From contig NZ_RBXO01000001.1 in NCBI RefSeq assembly GCF_003634935.1, forward strand, positions 1,823,501-1,887,500: DNA of 64,000 nucleotides. The letters run 5' to 3'. The position numbers and the translations under genes are program-made. A model generated the notes under the pieces. It saw nothing but the letters and a program-made list of their open reading frames with translations. It was not told where the DNA came from and ran no database searches. This document shows, one piece after another, positions 23,157 to 31,953 of this stretch. Origin of the DNA: Saccharothrix australiensis. Its GTDB lineage: Bacteria > Actinomycetota > Actinomycetes > Mycobacteriales > Pseudonocardiaceae. Each line of letters begins with the position of its first letter. Position 1 is the first letter of the stretch.

Positions 23157-24260
23157 ATGCGTGCGGTGGTGGTCGGTGGTGGTCTCGGTGGTGTCGCGGC
23201 GGCGGTGGCGCTGCGCGTGGTCGGGTGGGAGGTCGTCGTGCTGGAGCGGGCGGCCGAGTTCGGCGAGGTCGGCGCGGGTGTGGGCGTGATGCCGAACGCC
23301 CTGCGGGCGCTGCGCGCGCTGGGGCTGGAGGACGCCGTGCGCGCGATCGGCACGCCGCGCGTGTCGAGCGGCGTCCGGGACCGGCGGGGCCGCCCGCTGT
23401 TCCGCGTCGACGCCGCCGAGGCGGAGCACGTCGTCGCCGTGCACCGGGCGGACCTGCACCGGGTGTTGCGGTCGGCGCTGCCGGCGCGGTGCCTGGTCAC
23501 CGACACCGAGGTCGCCTCGGCGGACGACGTGGACGCCGACCTGGTGGTCGCGGCGGACGGCATCCGCAGCCGGCTCCGGGCGGAGCTGTTCCCCGGCCAC
23601 CCCGGACCGGTGTACGCGGGCACGACGGCGTGGCGCAGCGTGACCGAGGCGCGGTTCCCGCGCGACCTGGAGCTGAGCCAGACGCTCGGGCCGGGCACGG
23701 AGTTCGGCGTGCTGCCCTTGGGCGACGGCCGGGTGTGCTGGTACGCGGCGACGGTCGCGCCGGAGGGCGGGCGGGAGGCCGACGAGTTGGCGCGGGTGCG
23801 CGAGGTGGTGGGCGACTGGCACGACCCGATCCCGGCCCTGCTGGCCGCGACACCGCCCGAGACCCTGCTGCGGCACGACATCCACGAGCTGGCCGCGCCG
23901 CTGCCCGCCTTCGTGCGCGGCCGGGTGGCGCTGCTCGGCGACGCCGCCCACGCCATGACGCCCTACCTGGGGCAGGGCGCCTGCATGGCCTTCGAGGACG
24001 CCGTGGTGCTGGCGGCCGCGTGCGCCCGGCACACCGCGGTGCCGTCGGCGCTCGCGGCCTACGACCGGGCGCGCCGGCCGCGCGCGCAGGCGATCGTCCG
24101 CGCGTCGCGGCTCGCCGGCCGGTTCGGGCACCGGCTGCGCCACCCGCTGGCGGTGGCCGCGCGGGACGCCGCCGTGCGGGCGATCCCGACGAGCGTGACC
24201 CTGCGGGGCGCCGAGCGGTTCCTGGCGTGGGAACCGCCGGCCCTGTCACCCGATCGGTGA
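23157..24260 (+). CDS. FAD-dependent monooxygenase (PHBH fold, aromatic hydroxylase family)
   Basis: A 367-residue flavoprotein. The dinucleotide-binding motif is AVVVGGGLGGVAAAVALRVVG, the DG motif is VVAADGIRSRLR, and the second FAD motif is GRVALLGDAAHAMTPYLGQG. This is the single-component group A layout (TetX, zeaxanthin epoxidase, PHBH relatives) that hydroxylates aromatic or antibiotic-like substrates using NAD(P)H. It is divergent from the TetR gene and controlled through the twin operators. It could inactivate an antibiotic or act in catabolism; substrate not determinable. Confidence 0.93.
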   Translation: MRAVVVGGGLGGVAAAVALRVVGWEVVVLERAAEFGEVGAGVGVMPNALRALRALGLEDAVRAIGTPRVSSGVRDRRGRPLFRVDAAEAEHVVAVHRADLHRVLRSALPARCLVTDTEVASADDVDADLVVAADGIRSRLRAELFPGHPGPVYAGTTAWRSVTEARFPRDLELSQTLGPGTEFGVLPLGDGRVCWYAATVAPEGGREADELARVREVVGDWHDPIPALLAATPPETLLRHDIHELAAPLPAFVRGRVALLGDAAHAMTPYLGQGACMAFEDAVVLAAACARHTAVPSALAAYDRARRPRAQAIVRASRLAGRFGHRLRHPLAVAARDAAVRAIPTSVTLRGAERFLAWEPPALSPDR

Positions 24261-24267
24261 AGCCTTG

Positions 24268-24297
24268 GTGATGTAAATCACGGATCACCACCGTGAT
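24268..24297. promoter_or_regulatory. Paired Crp/Fnr-type palindromes upstream of nos
   Basis: GTGATGTAAATCAC (24268-24281) fits the GTGA-N6-TCAC pattern of Crp/Fnr-family sites. Immediately after it, ATCACCACCGTGAT (24284-24297) has the same half-sites in the reverse order. They lie 8 bases after the monooxygenase stop and 160 bases before the NO synthase start. They may be a regulator binding cluster or, less likely, a weak terminator hairpin. Confidence 0.5.
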
Positions 24298-24457
24298 TCG
24301 GGCGAGTAACGATCCGGTAACACTCGTTTGCCCAGGGTCGCTCACACTTCCGCGCGATCAAGCACTCACCGTGTGGTGTCGATCGCCCGGCGTGGTGGCT
24401 CCCCGTGATCGACACGGCGGTGCGGGCACCGCCGCCGGGCAACTACGGTGTCGCGGC

Positions 24458-25609
24458 ATGGCCCCCGTCCCCTCGTGCCCGACTGAAGCCATCCCCCTGC
24501 ACACCACCCGCGTCGACCTCGCCGAGGCCGTCGACTTCGTCCGCCTGCACCACGCCGAGCACCCGGAAGCAGGACCCGTCGAGCGCCGGTTGGCGGCGGT
24601 GCGCGCGGAGGTCGCCGCGACCGGCACCTACCGCCACACGCCCGCCGAGCTGGCCTTCGGGGCGCGCGTCGCCTGGCGCAACAGCGCCCGCTGCATCGGC
24701 CGCCTGTACTGGCGCAGCCTCAAGGTCCGCGACCTGAGGGACCTGCGCGACCCGAAAGAGGTCGCCGACGAGTGCGTCGAGCACCTGAGGCTCGCGACCA
24801 ACGGCGGTCGCGTCCGCCCCGTCATCACCGTGTTCGCCCCCGACGAGCCGGGCAGGCCGGGCCCGCGCATCCGCAACGACCAGCTGATCCGGTACGCGGG
24901 CTACCGGGGTCGGGACGGCGGCGTGCTCGGCGACCGCCGCAACACCGCCCTGACCGACGCCGCCCTCGCGCACGGCTGGCGCCCGCCGACGCCGCGCGGG
25001 CCGTTCGACGTGCTGCCGCTCATCGTCGAGCGCGAGGACGCCGAGCCGGCGGTGGTGGAGCTGCCCCGCGACGCCGTGCTGGAGGTGCCGATGAGCCACC
25101 CGGAGTACCCGTGGCTCGCGCGGCTCGGGCTCAAGTGGCACGCCGTGCCCGCGATCAGCGACATGCGGCTGCGGATCGGCGGCGTCGACTACCCGGCCGC
25201 CCCGTTCAACGGCTGGTACATGGGCACCGAGATCGGCGCGCGCAACTTCGCCGACACCGACCGCTACGACCTGCTGCCCTACCTGGGCAGGCGGATGGGG
25301 TTGGACACCTCCGACGTGCGGACCCTGTGGAAGGACCGGGTGCTGGTGGAGCTGAACCGGGCGGTGCTGCACTCGTTCGCGAGCGCGGGCGTCACCATCA
25401 CCGACCACCACACCGAGTCGGACCGCTTCCTGACGCACCTGCGCCGGGAGGAGGAGGCCGGCCGGTCGTGCCCGGCCGACTGGACGTGGATCGTCCCGCC
25501 CCTGTCCGGCGGGATCACCAGCGTGTTCCACCGGTACTACGACAAGGGCGAGCTGGTGCCGAACTTCTTCCCCGCCGGCACGAAGGGCGTCTGCCCGGTC
25601 ATCCACTGA
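24458..25609 (+). CDS. nos: Nitric oxide synthase oxygenase (bacterial NOS)
   Basis: A 383-residue oxygenase-only NOS, similar in length to Bacillus and other actinomycete enzymes. AWRNSARCIGRLYW carries the heme-ligating Cys79; the active-site region FNGWYMGTEIGARNFAD holds the arginine-binding Glu, and the C-terminus ends in the helical-lariat and pterin-contact segment (TWIVPPLSGGITSVFHRYYD). bNOS oxidises L-arginine to NO and citrulline using electrons from generic reductases. ATG 24458 is used; Shine-Dalgarno is weak. A 94-base gap separates it from the transhydrogenase genes, which would raise NADPH. Confidence 0.96.
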   Translation: MAPVPSCPTEAIPLHTTRVDLAEAVDFVRLHHAEHPEAGPVERRLAAVRAEVAATGTYRHTPAELAFGARVAWRNSARCIGRLYWRSLKVRDLRDLRDPKEVADECVEHLRLATNGGRVRPVITVFAPDEPGRPGPRIRNDQLIRYAGYRGRDGGVLGDRRNTALTDAALAHGWRPPTPRGPFDVLPLIVEREDAEPAVVELPRDAVLEVPMSHPEYPWLARLGLKWHAVPAISDMRLRIGGVDYPAAPFNGWYMGTEIGARNFADTDRYDLLPYLGRRMGLDTSDVRTLWKDRVLVELNRAVLHSFASAGVTITDHHTESDRFLTHLRREEEAGRSCPADWTWIVPPLSGGITSVFHRYYDKGELVPNFFPAGTKGVCPVIH

Positions 25610-25703
25610 CGCCGCGCCGCACCCGCCCGCAGTACGTCCGTCCGGTTAACGTCAACGGCGTGGTGTGGTGTGGATCACCTTTGATCGACTACTGTGCCGT
25701 TTC

Positions 25704-26813
25704 GTGAGAGTGGGCATTCCCGCGGAGTCGCGGCCCGCCGAGCGCCGCGTGGCAGGTCTACCCGAGACGGTGGCCTCGCTGATCGGCGCAGGTCTCGCGG
25801 TGGAGGTGCAATCCGGCGCGGGCGCGCACGCCCACGCCTCGGACGCCGCCTACCGCTCGGCGGGCGCCGAGATCGTCCCCGACCACCCCGCCGGCCGGGC
25901 CGACGTCGTCACCTCCGTGCAGCCGCTGGACCCGGACCGGGCACGGCTGCTGCGCGCGGGCGACATCACCGTCAGCTTCCTCCAGCCGGCCGCCGAGCTG
26001 GACCTCGTCCGCGTCCTCGCCGACCGCGGTGTCACCGCGTTCAGCCTGGACCTGCTGCCCCGCGTGACGCGGGCGCAGAGCGCGGACGCCCTGTCCTCGC
26101 AGGCCCTCGTCGCGGGATACCGGGCGGTCCTGCTGGCCGCCGGGCGGCTGCCGCGCTTCCTGCCGATGTTCACCACGGCCGCCGGCACCGTGCCGCCCGC
26201 CAAGGTGCTCGTGCTCGGCGCGGGCGTGGCCGGCCTCCAGGCCATCGCCACCGCCCGCCGGCTCGGCGCCGTCGTGGAGGCGTACGACGTGCGCAGGGCC
26301 GCCGCCGAGGAGGTGCGCAGCCTCGGCGCGAAGTTCCTCGAACTCGACCTGGAGACCCAGGACGGCGTCTACGCGGCCGAGCAGTCCGAGACCCACCTGG
26401 AGCGCCAGCGCGAGCTGATCGCGGAGCGCGTCGCCGCGAGCGACGTCGTGATCTCCACCGCCGCCGTGCCGGGCCGCAAGGCGCCGGTGCTGGTCACCAC
26501 CGACATGCTCAAGGCGATGGCGCCGGGGTCCGTGGTGGTCGACCTGGCGGCCGAGTCGGGCGGCAACGTCGTGGGCTCCGCGCCCGGTGAGGACGTGTGG
26601 GTCGGCGACGTGCTGGTGCACGGCGCGCGGAACCTGCCGAGCGGGATGCCCGCGCACGCCAGCCGCCTGTACGCGAAGAACGTCGCCAACCTGCTCGCCC
26701 TGATGACCGCGGACGGGCGGGTCGAGCCGGACCTGACCGACGAGGTGCTGTCCGGCGCCTGCCTCACCCACGCCGGCGAAGTCCGGCACGCGCCCACCAG
26801 GGAGCTGCTGTGA
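25704..26813 (+). CDS. pntAA: NAD(P) transhydrogenase alpha subunit part 1 (domain I, NAD-binding)
   Basis: A 369-residue soluble subunit of the proton-translocating transhydrogenase, which reduces NADP with NADH using proton-motive force. VRVGIPAESRPAERRVAGLP is the alanine-dehydrogenase/PNT N-terminal signature, and KVLVLGAGVAGLQAIATARRLGAVVEAYD is the NAD-binding Rossmann motif (spelled here in two overlapping parts: VLGAGVAGLQAIATAR then EAYDVR). It ends by overlapping the next gene (GTGA). The three-gene split form (pntAA, pntAB, pntB) is the usual actinobacterial arrangement. Confidence 0.95.
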   Translation: MRVGIPAESRPAERRVAGLPETVASLIGAGLAVEVQSGAGAHAHASDAAYRSAGAEIVPDHPAGRADVVTSVQPLDPDRARLLRAGDITVSFLQPAAELDLVRVLADRGVTAFSLDLLPRVTRAQSADALSSQALVAGYRAVLLAAGRLPRFLPMFTTAAGTVPPAKVLVLGAGVAGLQAIATARRLGAVVEAYDVRRAAAEEVRSLGAKFLELDLETQDGVYAAEQSETHLERQRELIAERVAASDVVISTAAVPGRKAPVLVTTDMLKAMAPGSVVVDLAAESGGNVVGSAPGEDVWVGDVLVHGARNLPSGMPAHASRLYAKNVANLLALMTADGRVEPDLTDEVLSGACLTHAGEVRHAPTRELL

Positions 26814-27085
26814 TCGACCTGCTGACGATCTTCGTGCTGGCCGTGTTCGTCGGTTTCGAGGTGGTCTCGAAGGTCTCGACGATCCTGCACACCCCGCTGA
26901 TGTCCGGCGCGAACGCGATCCACGGCGTGATCCTGGTCGGCGCGATCCTGATCACCGGCCAGGCCGACGGCGGCGTCGCGCTCGCCCTCGGCCTGCTCGC
27001 CGTCTTCCTGGCCACGGTCAACGTGGTCGGCGGGTTCGTCGTGACCGACCGGATGCTGGAGATGTTCAAGGGGCACAAGCGATGA
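26810..27085 (+). CDS. pntAB: NAD(P) transhydrogenase alpha subunit part 2 (membrane)
   Basis: A 91-residue membrane subunit with three or four helices: LLTIFVLAVFVGFEVVSKV, MSGANAIHGVILVGAILIT, VALALGLLAVFLATVNVVGG. HTPLMSGANAIHG is the family signature containing the conserved His-free Asn/Ser loop. It overlaps both neighbours by 4 bases (GTGA, ATGA), so all three subunits are coupled. Confidence 0.95.
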   Translation: MIDLLTIFVLAVFVGFEVVSKVSTILHTPLMSGANAIHGVILVGAILITGQADGGVALALGLLAVFLATVNVVGGFVVTDRMLEMFKGHKR

Positions 27086-28440
27086 ACTGGGTCCAGCTCG
27101 CCTACCTGGCCGCCGCCCTGTGCTTCATCCTGGCGCTGAAGGGCCTCAGCACGCCGAAGTACGCCCGCGCGGGCAACCTGGTCGGCGCGGCCGGCATGGC
27201 CCTGGCCGTCGTCACCGCGTACACGACGATCGAGCGGAACGGGCTGCTCGTCCTGGTCGCCGTGGCGGCGGGCACCGCCGTCGGCATCCCGGCGGCCCGG
27301 CAGGTCAAGATGACCGCCATCCCGCAGATGGTGGCGCTGTTCAACGGCGTCGGCGGCGCGGCGGCGGCCCTCGTGGCGCTGGCCGAGTTCGTGGCGGTCG
27401 GCGGGGCGGGCGTGCTGTTCGCCGTCGCGACCGTGCTGACCGTCCTGATCGGCGCGGTGAGCTTCTCCGGCAGCGTCGTCACGTTCCTCAAGCTCCAGGA
27501 GGTCATGACCACCCGACCGGTGCTGCTGCCCGCCGGGCAGGTGCTCGGCGTCGGCGTGGCGGTGGTCAGCGCGCTGCTCGCGCTGGCCGTGCTGGTCACC
27601 GGCTCGGGCCCGCTGCTGGTGCTGCTGGCCGTCGCCGGGCTCGCGCTCGGCGTGCTGTTCGTGCTGCCGGTGGGCGGCGCGGACGTGCCGATCGCGATCT
27701 CGCTGCTCAACGCGTTCACCGGGCTCGCGGTCGCCGCGTCCGGCTACGTGCTGGGCAACACGCTGCTGATCGTCGCGGGCACGCTGGTCGGCGCGTCCGG
27801 CACCATCCTGACCCGGCTGATGGCGCAGGCGATGGGTCGCTCGCTGCCGAACATCCTGTTCGGCGCGTTCAAGGCGACGCCGCCCGGCGCCGCGTCCGGC
27901 GAGCAGCGCACGGTGCGCGCCGGCACGGTCGAGGACGTCGCGATCCTGCTGGGCTACGCGCACTCCGTGCTCGTGGTGCCCGGCTACGGGCTGGCCGTGG
28001 CGCAGGCGCAGCACGCGGCGCGGGAGCTGGCCCAGCTGCTGGAGTCGCGCGGCATCACCGTCGACTACGGCATCCACCCGGTGGCGGGCCGGATGCCGGG
28101 GCACATGAACGTGCTGCTCGCGGAGGCCGACGTGCCCTACGAGCACCTGAAGGAGCTGGACGACGTCAACCCCGGCATCGGCAGCGTCGACGTGGTGCTG
28201 GTGGTCGGCGCGAACGACGTGGTCAACCCCGGCGCGCGGGACGAGCCGTCCAGCCCGATCTACGGGATGCCGATCTTCGACGTGGACCGGGCGAAGGCCG
28301 TGGTGTTCATGAAGCGCTCGATGCGGCCCGGTTTCGCGGGCGTGGACAACAGCCTGCTGTACCACCCGAAGACGACCCTGCTGTTCGGTGACGCCAAGGA
28401 CTCGCTGACCAAGCTGCTGGCGGCGGTGAAGCAGGTCTAG
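27082..28440 (+). CDS. pntB: NAD(P) transhydrogenase beta subunit
   Basis: A 452-residue subunit. The N-terminal 270 residues are membrane helices forming the proton channel; the C-terminal domain III binds NADP, with SVLVVPGYGLAVAQAQHAAR, the motif AGRMPGHMNVLLAEADVPY, and GANDVVNPGARDEPSSPIYG. Complete length. Function as for pntAA; it sits last in the operon. Confidence 0.96.
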   Translation: MNWVQLAYLAAALCFILALKGLSTPKYARAGNLVGAAGMALAVVTAYTTIERNGLLVLVAVAAGTAVGIPAARQVKMTAIPQMVALFNGVGGAAAALVALAEFVAVGGAGVLFAVATVLTVLIGAVSFSGSVVTFLKLQEVMTTRPVLLPAGQVLGVGVAVVSALLALAVLVTGSGPLLVLLAVAGLALGVLFVLPVGGADVPIAISLLNAFTGLAVAASGYVLGNTLLIVAGTLVGASGTILTRLMAQAMGRSLPNILFGAFKATPPGAASGEQRTVRAGTVEDVAILLGYAHSVLVVPGYGLAVAQAQHAARELAQLLESRGITVDYGIHPVAGRMPGHMNVLLAEADVPYEHLKELDDVNPGIGSVDVVLVVGANDVVNPGARDEPSSPIYGMPIFDVDRAKAVVFMKRSMRPGFAGVDNSLLYHPKTTLLFGDAKDSLTKLLAAVKQV

Positions 28441-28479
28441 CGGCCGGCGCGCGGTCGGGAGCCCCGGAACGCGGTGGCG

Positions 28480-30513
28480 CTACAGCTCGTAGCCCGGCAC
28501 GGCCGGACCGGTGAACGGCCCGTACGCGCCGTCTGCGCCGAGGTCGCGCCACCACCCGGCGATCTCCCTGGTCGGGACGTCCGGCACGTGCACCGCGACA
28601 CCGGACTCGCGGATGGTGCGCACCAGGCCGGCGATCGCCCGGTGCGGCGGCGACCCGCGCCGCTCGGCGAGCCGGCGCACCACGGACGGCGCGAACACCA
28701 CCGCGTCGACGGACAGCTCGTCGAGCAGGGACAGCTCGGCCTGACCGCCGTTGAACCCGGCCAGCCCGACCGCGATCCCGTTGTCCCGCAACACCTGCGC
28801 GTTGTCGCCGCCCTCGGCGAGCATCGACCGGGTGTCCAGGAGCAGCCGCAGGTCCGCACCGGGTAACCCGGTGCCGTCCAGGGTGCGCTTCACCGTGCCG
28901 ACCAGGTCCTCGTCGCGGGACTGCATCGGCGACAGCTCGACGTGCAGCGGGCCGGCCGACCACCCGGCGGCGGCCTCGGCCGCCTCGCCCAGCGCCCACT
29001 GGCCCAGCGCGAGCGACAGCCCGTTGGCCTCGGCCAGGTCCACGCAGTCGGCGTGCTCCAGCTCGTCCCACCGCAGCCTGGCCAGGTGCCCGAACGGCTT
29101 GCCGGACACCAGGTCCACCACCGGCCGGAACTCGACCTCCAGCTCGCGGTCGGCCAGCGCGCCGGGCATCCGCGCGGCACGGGCCAGCCGCGCCCGGCTC
29201 CGCAGGTCCTCGTGCCGGTCGTAGGGCAGCCACTGCCGCTTGCCGTTCGCCTTCGCCCGGTGCAGGGTCGCGTTCGCCGCGCGCAGCAGCTCGTCGACGC
29301 CCCAGTCCGCCGACGGCCGGTCCACGACGCCGATGCTCGCCGACAGCGCCGCGCCGCACTCCATCGGCACGGCGAGCGCGGCGTTGATCCGCTCCACCAC
29401 CTCCGGCACGCCGGGCGTGGTCGGCGCGTGGGACACCACGACGGCGAACTCGTCGCCGCCGATCCGCGCCACCACGGCGTCCTCGCCCGCGAACACGCCT
29501 TCGAGCCGCCGGGCGACGACGCGCAGCACCCGGTCGCCGACCACGTGCCCCAGGCCGTTGTTCACCACCGAGAACGCGTCCAGGTCCAGGTGGTACAGGG
29601 TGATCCCGTCCCGCGCGGACCCGTGCATGGCCTCCAGCCTGGTCACGAAGTGCTGCCGGTTGGACAGCCCGGTGAGCGAGTCGTGCAGCAGCTGGAAGTC
29701 GAGGCTCTTCTGAAGCAGGTGCAGCTCGGTGACGTCCTCGGCCATCGTCACGTGGTACGCGGGCCCGCCGTCCGCGTCCCGCAGCAGCGACACCGCCAGG
29801 TGCACCCACACGGGTTCGCCGTCGGCGCGCACCAGCCGCCGCTGCTCGCGGAACCGGTCGAGCCGGCCCGCGGCGGCGGCCCGGTACCCGGCCGACAGCG
29901 CCTCCGCGTCCGCCGGGTGGAACAGCTCGGTCAGCCGCCGACCGGTCAGCCGCTCGTGCGGGGTGCCGAGCATCTCGCCCAGCGCCTCGTTCGCCTCGAC
30001 GCACACCCCTTGCAGGTCGGTGATGGCGATGCCGAACCCCGACGTGGTGAACAGCTCCCGGAACCGCGCCTCGCTGACCCGCAGCACGCGCTCCACCCGC
30101 CGCTTGGCCGCCAGCAGCGCCCACTTGACCTCTTCCTGCTGGTCGAACGCGTCCATCCGCATGGCGTTGGCGAAACCCGCGCCGACGCCGCCGAGGATGG
30201 CGACGACCCGCTCCGCCAGCCGCGGCACGTCGCGCAGCTCCGGCGCGAGCAGCAGGGCGCGGCCCAGCACGTCGACCGTGCGGCGGAGGGTCTCCCGGCC
30301 GGTGAAGCGCTCGCGCACCAGCCGTTCGCCGACCGGCTCGACCGGGTCGGCGGTGAACGGCTCGGCCCGCGCGGCGTCCGCGACCACGTCCACCAGGTCG
30401 AGCAGGAGCAGCTCGATCTCGGTCGGCGACAGGGGCACGTAGGCCGTCGGGTACACGGCCCGCATCCAGTCCCGCGCGAGGTCCCGCCGCCATGATCTAG
30501 CGGGTGGGGGCAT
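28480..30513 (-). CDS. PAS-GGDEF protein with degenerate EAL domain (c-di-GMP signalling)
   Basis: A 677-residue cytoplasmic protein: an N-terminal helical region, a PAS domain (about 150-265, FRELFTTSGFGIAITDLQGV), a GGDEF domain (about 275-430) with intact active-site loop RIGGDEFAVVV, and a C-terminal EAL-like domain (about 445-677). In the last, the catalytic EAL triplet region reads GHLARLRW and later acidic metal ligands are not recognisable, so phosphodiesterase activity is doubtful. I expect diguanylate cyclase activity with a regulatory EAL remnant. It starts 6 bases after the DUF574 methyltransferase gene, a pairing I recall in other actinomycetes. Confidence 0.92.
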   Translation of the reverse strand: MPPPARSWRRDLARDWMRAVYPTAYVPLSPTEIELLLLDLVDVVADAARAEPFTADPVEPVGERLVRERFTGRETLRRTVDVLGRALLLAPELRDVPRLAERVVAILGGVGAGFANAMRMDAFDQQEEVKWALLAAKRRVERVLRVSEARFRELFTTSGFGIAITDLQGVCVEANEALGEMLGTPHERLTGRRLTELFHPADAEALSAGYRAAAAGRLDRFREQRRLVRADGEPVWVHLAVSLLRDADGGPAYHVTMAEDVTELHLLQKSLDFQLLHDSLTGLSNRQHFVTRLEAMHGSARDGITLYHLDLDAFSVVNNGLGHVVGDRVLRVVARRLEGVFAGEDAVVARIGGDEFAVVVSHAPTTPGVPEVVERINAALAVPMECGAALSASIGVVDRPSADWGVDELLRAANATLHRAKANGKRQWLPYDRHEDLRSRARLARAARMPGALADRELEVEFRPVVDLVSGKPFGHLARLRWDELEHADCVDLAEANGLSLALGQWALGEAAEAAAGWSAGPLHVELSPMQSRDEDLVGTVKRTLDGTGLPGADLRLLLDTRSMLAEGGDNAQVLRDNGIAVGLAGFNGGQAELSLLDELSVDAVVFAPSVVRRLAERRGSPPHRAIAGLVRTIRESGVAVHVPDVPTREIAGWWRDLGADGAYGPFTGPAVPGYEL

Positions 30514-30519
30514 GTCGGC

Positions 30520-31329
30520 TCACTTCTTGTGACCCACCCCGGCGAAGATGCCCGCGTGGCCGGGGTCGCCGTCCTCGACGGCGCCCTCCTCCGGCCGCCA
30601 CAGCGGCAGGGGCACCACGCCCGGCGGCACGATGTCGAAGCCCTCGAACAGCTCGGTGATCTCCGCGTGGGTGCGCGGGTACATCGGGTCCGAGCTCTTC
30701 TTCATCACCTCGACGATCCCGGCCATCTCGGCGGGCTGGAGGTCGGAGGTGAACTGGGACAGCGCCAACCCGCTGCCCGGCGCGACGGCGTCCCGGTAGG
30801 CGGCGACGACCCCCTTCGGGTCCTTGTCCGGCGGCACGAAGTGGAAGACGCCGACGGTGAGCACGCCGATCGGCTCGGCGAAGTCCAGCAGGCCGGTGGC
30901 GTCGGCGGCGGCCAGCACGGCGTCCGGGTCGGTCATGTCCTCCTGGAGGATCGTGGCCAGGGGGTCGTCCTTCAGCAGCATCCGGCTGTGCGCGACGGCG
31001 ACGGCCTCGTAGTCGACGTACACGACCCGCGACTCGGGCGCGGCCTTGCGGGCGATCTCGTGCACGTTGCCGACGGTCGGGATGCCCGAGCCCAGGTCCA
31101 GGAACTGGCGGACGCCGTGGTCGACCAGGTGCAGCACGGCGCGCCGCAGGAACGCGCGGTTCAGCCGGGCGATGGTGCGCGCGTTGGGCTGGGCCAGCAG
31201 GAACTTCTCGGCGAGCGCGCGGTCGGCCGCGAAGTTGTGGCCGCCGCCGAGGAGGTAGTCGTAGAGCCTGGCGGCGCTGGGCAGCCCGACGTCGACGCTG
31301 TCCGGCACCCACTCCATGCGTTCCGACAC
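30520..31329 (-). CDS. SAM-dependent methyltransferase, DUF574 family
   Basis: A 269-residue protein of the actinomycete-specific DUF574/Methyltransf_19 family: PSAARLYDYLLGGGHNFAAD and QFLDLGSGIPTVGNVHEIA (motif I) are diagnostic. Substrates of this large family are mostly unknown. GTG 31329 (VSERMEWVPDSVDVG) is used; an in-frame ATG follows 4 codons later and the window also allows an 8-codon extension. It is the first gene of a probable operon with the GGDEF protein downstream. Confidence 0.9.
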   Translation of the reverse strand: MSERMEWVPDSVDVGLPSAARLYDYLLGGGHNFAADRALAEKFLLAQPNARTIARLNRAFLRRAVLHLVDHGVRQFLDLGSGIPTVGNVHEIARKAAPESRVVYVDYEAVAVAHSRMLLKDDPLATILQEDMTDPDAVLAAADATGLLDFAEPIGVLTVGVFHFVPPDKDPKGVVAAYRDAVAPGSGLALSQFTSDLQPAEMAGIVEVMKKSSDPMYPRTHAEITELFEGFDIVPPGVVPLPLWRPEEGAVEDGDPGHAGIFAGVGHKK

Positions 31330-31515
31330 GCCCGCACCCCATCCGAATTCCACGTCGGCGGGACCAGCCCCTGCTCCCGCGCGTGGAGGTTACTGAGGGA
31401 AGCCGCGCCAGGGCAGTGCCCGACGGCGCTTCGCCCTGAACGGCGTAGTGCCGGGACGGGTTTCCCGCGATGCGGACACCCCGTCCGAGGCGTGCGAAAC
31501 CAGTACCATTTGCGC

Positions 31516-31953
31516 ATGTCAGACGAGGCACGCACGCTCACCGACGTCGTCACCAGGCTGCGCCGGGCGCTGCGCACCAGCATCCGGTCGGAATGGCCGT
31601 GGGACTCGCTGCCGATGGCCCAGGTGGAGCTGCTCCAGACGCTGGCCGAGCGCCCCCCGATGCGCGTCGGCGACCTCGCGGCGGAGCTGCGGCTCGCGCC
31701 CAACACCGTGAGCGGGCTGGTGGGCCAGCTCATCGAGGGCGGTCTGGTGGCGCGCGGCGGCGACCCGTCGGACCGGCGCGTGGCGCGGCTGTCGGTGACA
31801 CCGCTGGGCCACGAGCAACTGGCGGTCTGGCAGGCGGCGCACGAGAAGCGCATCGGCTCGGCGCTGGACCGGTTGGAGCCGGGTGAGCGGGACGACGTGG
31901 TGCGGGCGTTGTCGGCGCTGGACCACCTGGTGGACCACCTGCGTGCCCACTGA
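31516..31953 (+). CDS. MarR-family regulator
   Basis: A 145-residue MarR-type winged-helix protein: LPMAQVELLQTLAERPPMRV, GDLAAELRLAPNTVSGLVGQ, then the wing GGDPSDRRVARLSVTPLG. The 3' end overlaps the first crcB gene by 11 bases, so it is likely co-transcribed with the fluoride channel pair and may control it. No clear Shine-Dalgarno sequence precedes the ATG, as with many leaderless actinomycete messages. Confidence 0.93.
   Translation: MSDEARTLTDVVTRLRRALRTSIRSEWPWDSLPMAQVELLQTLAERPPMRVGDLAAELRLAPNTVSGLVGQLIEGGLVARGGDPSDRRVARLSVTPLGHEQLAVWQAAHEKRIGSALDRLEPGERDDVVRALSALDHLVDHLRAH

Noticed and set aside
31320..31515. Fluoride riboswitch for the crcB pair
   Set aside because: No conserved riboswitch sequence seen ahead of marR or within the overlap; the crcB starts lie inside coding sequence.
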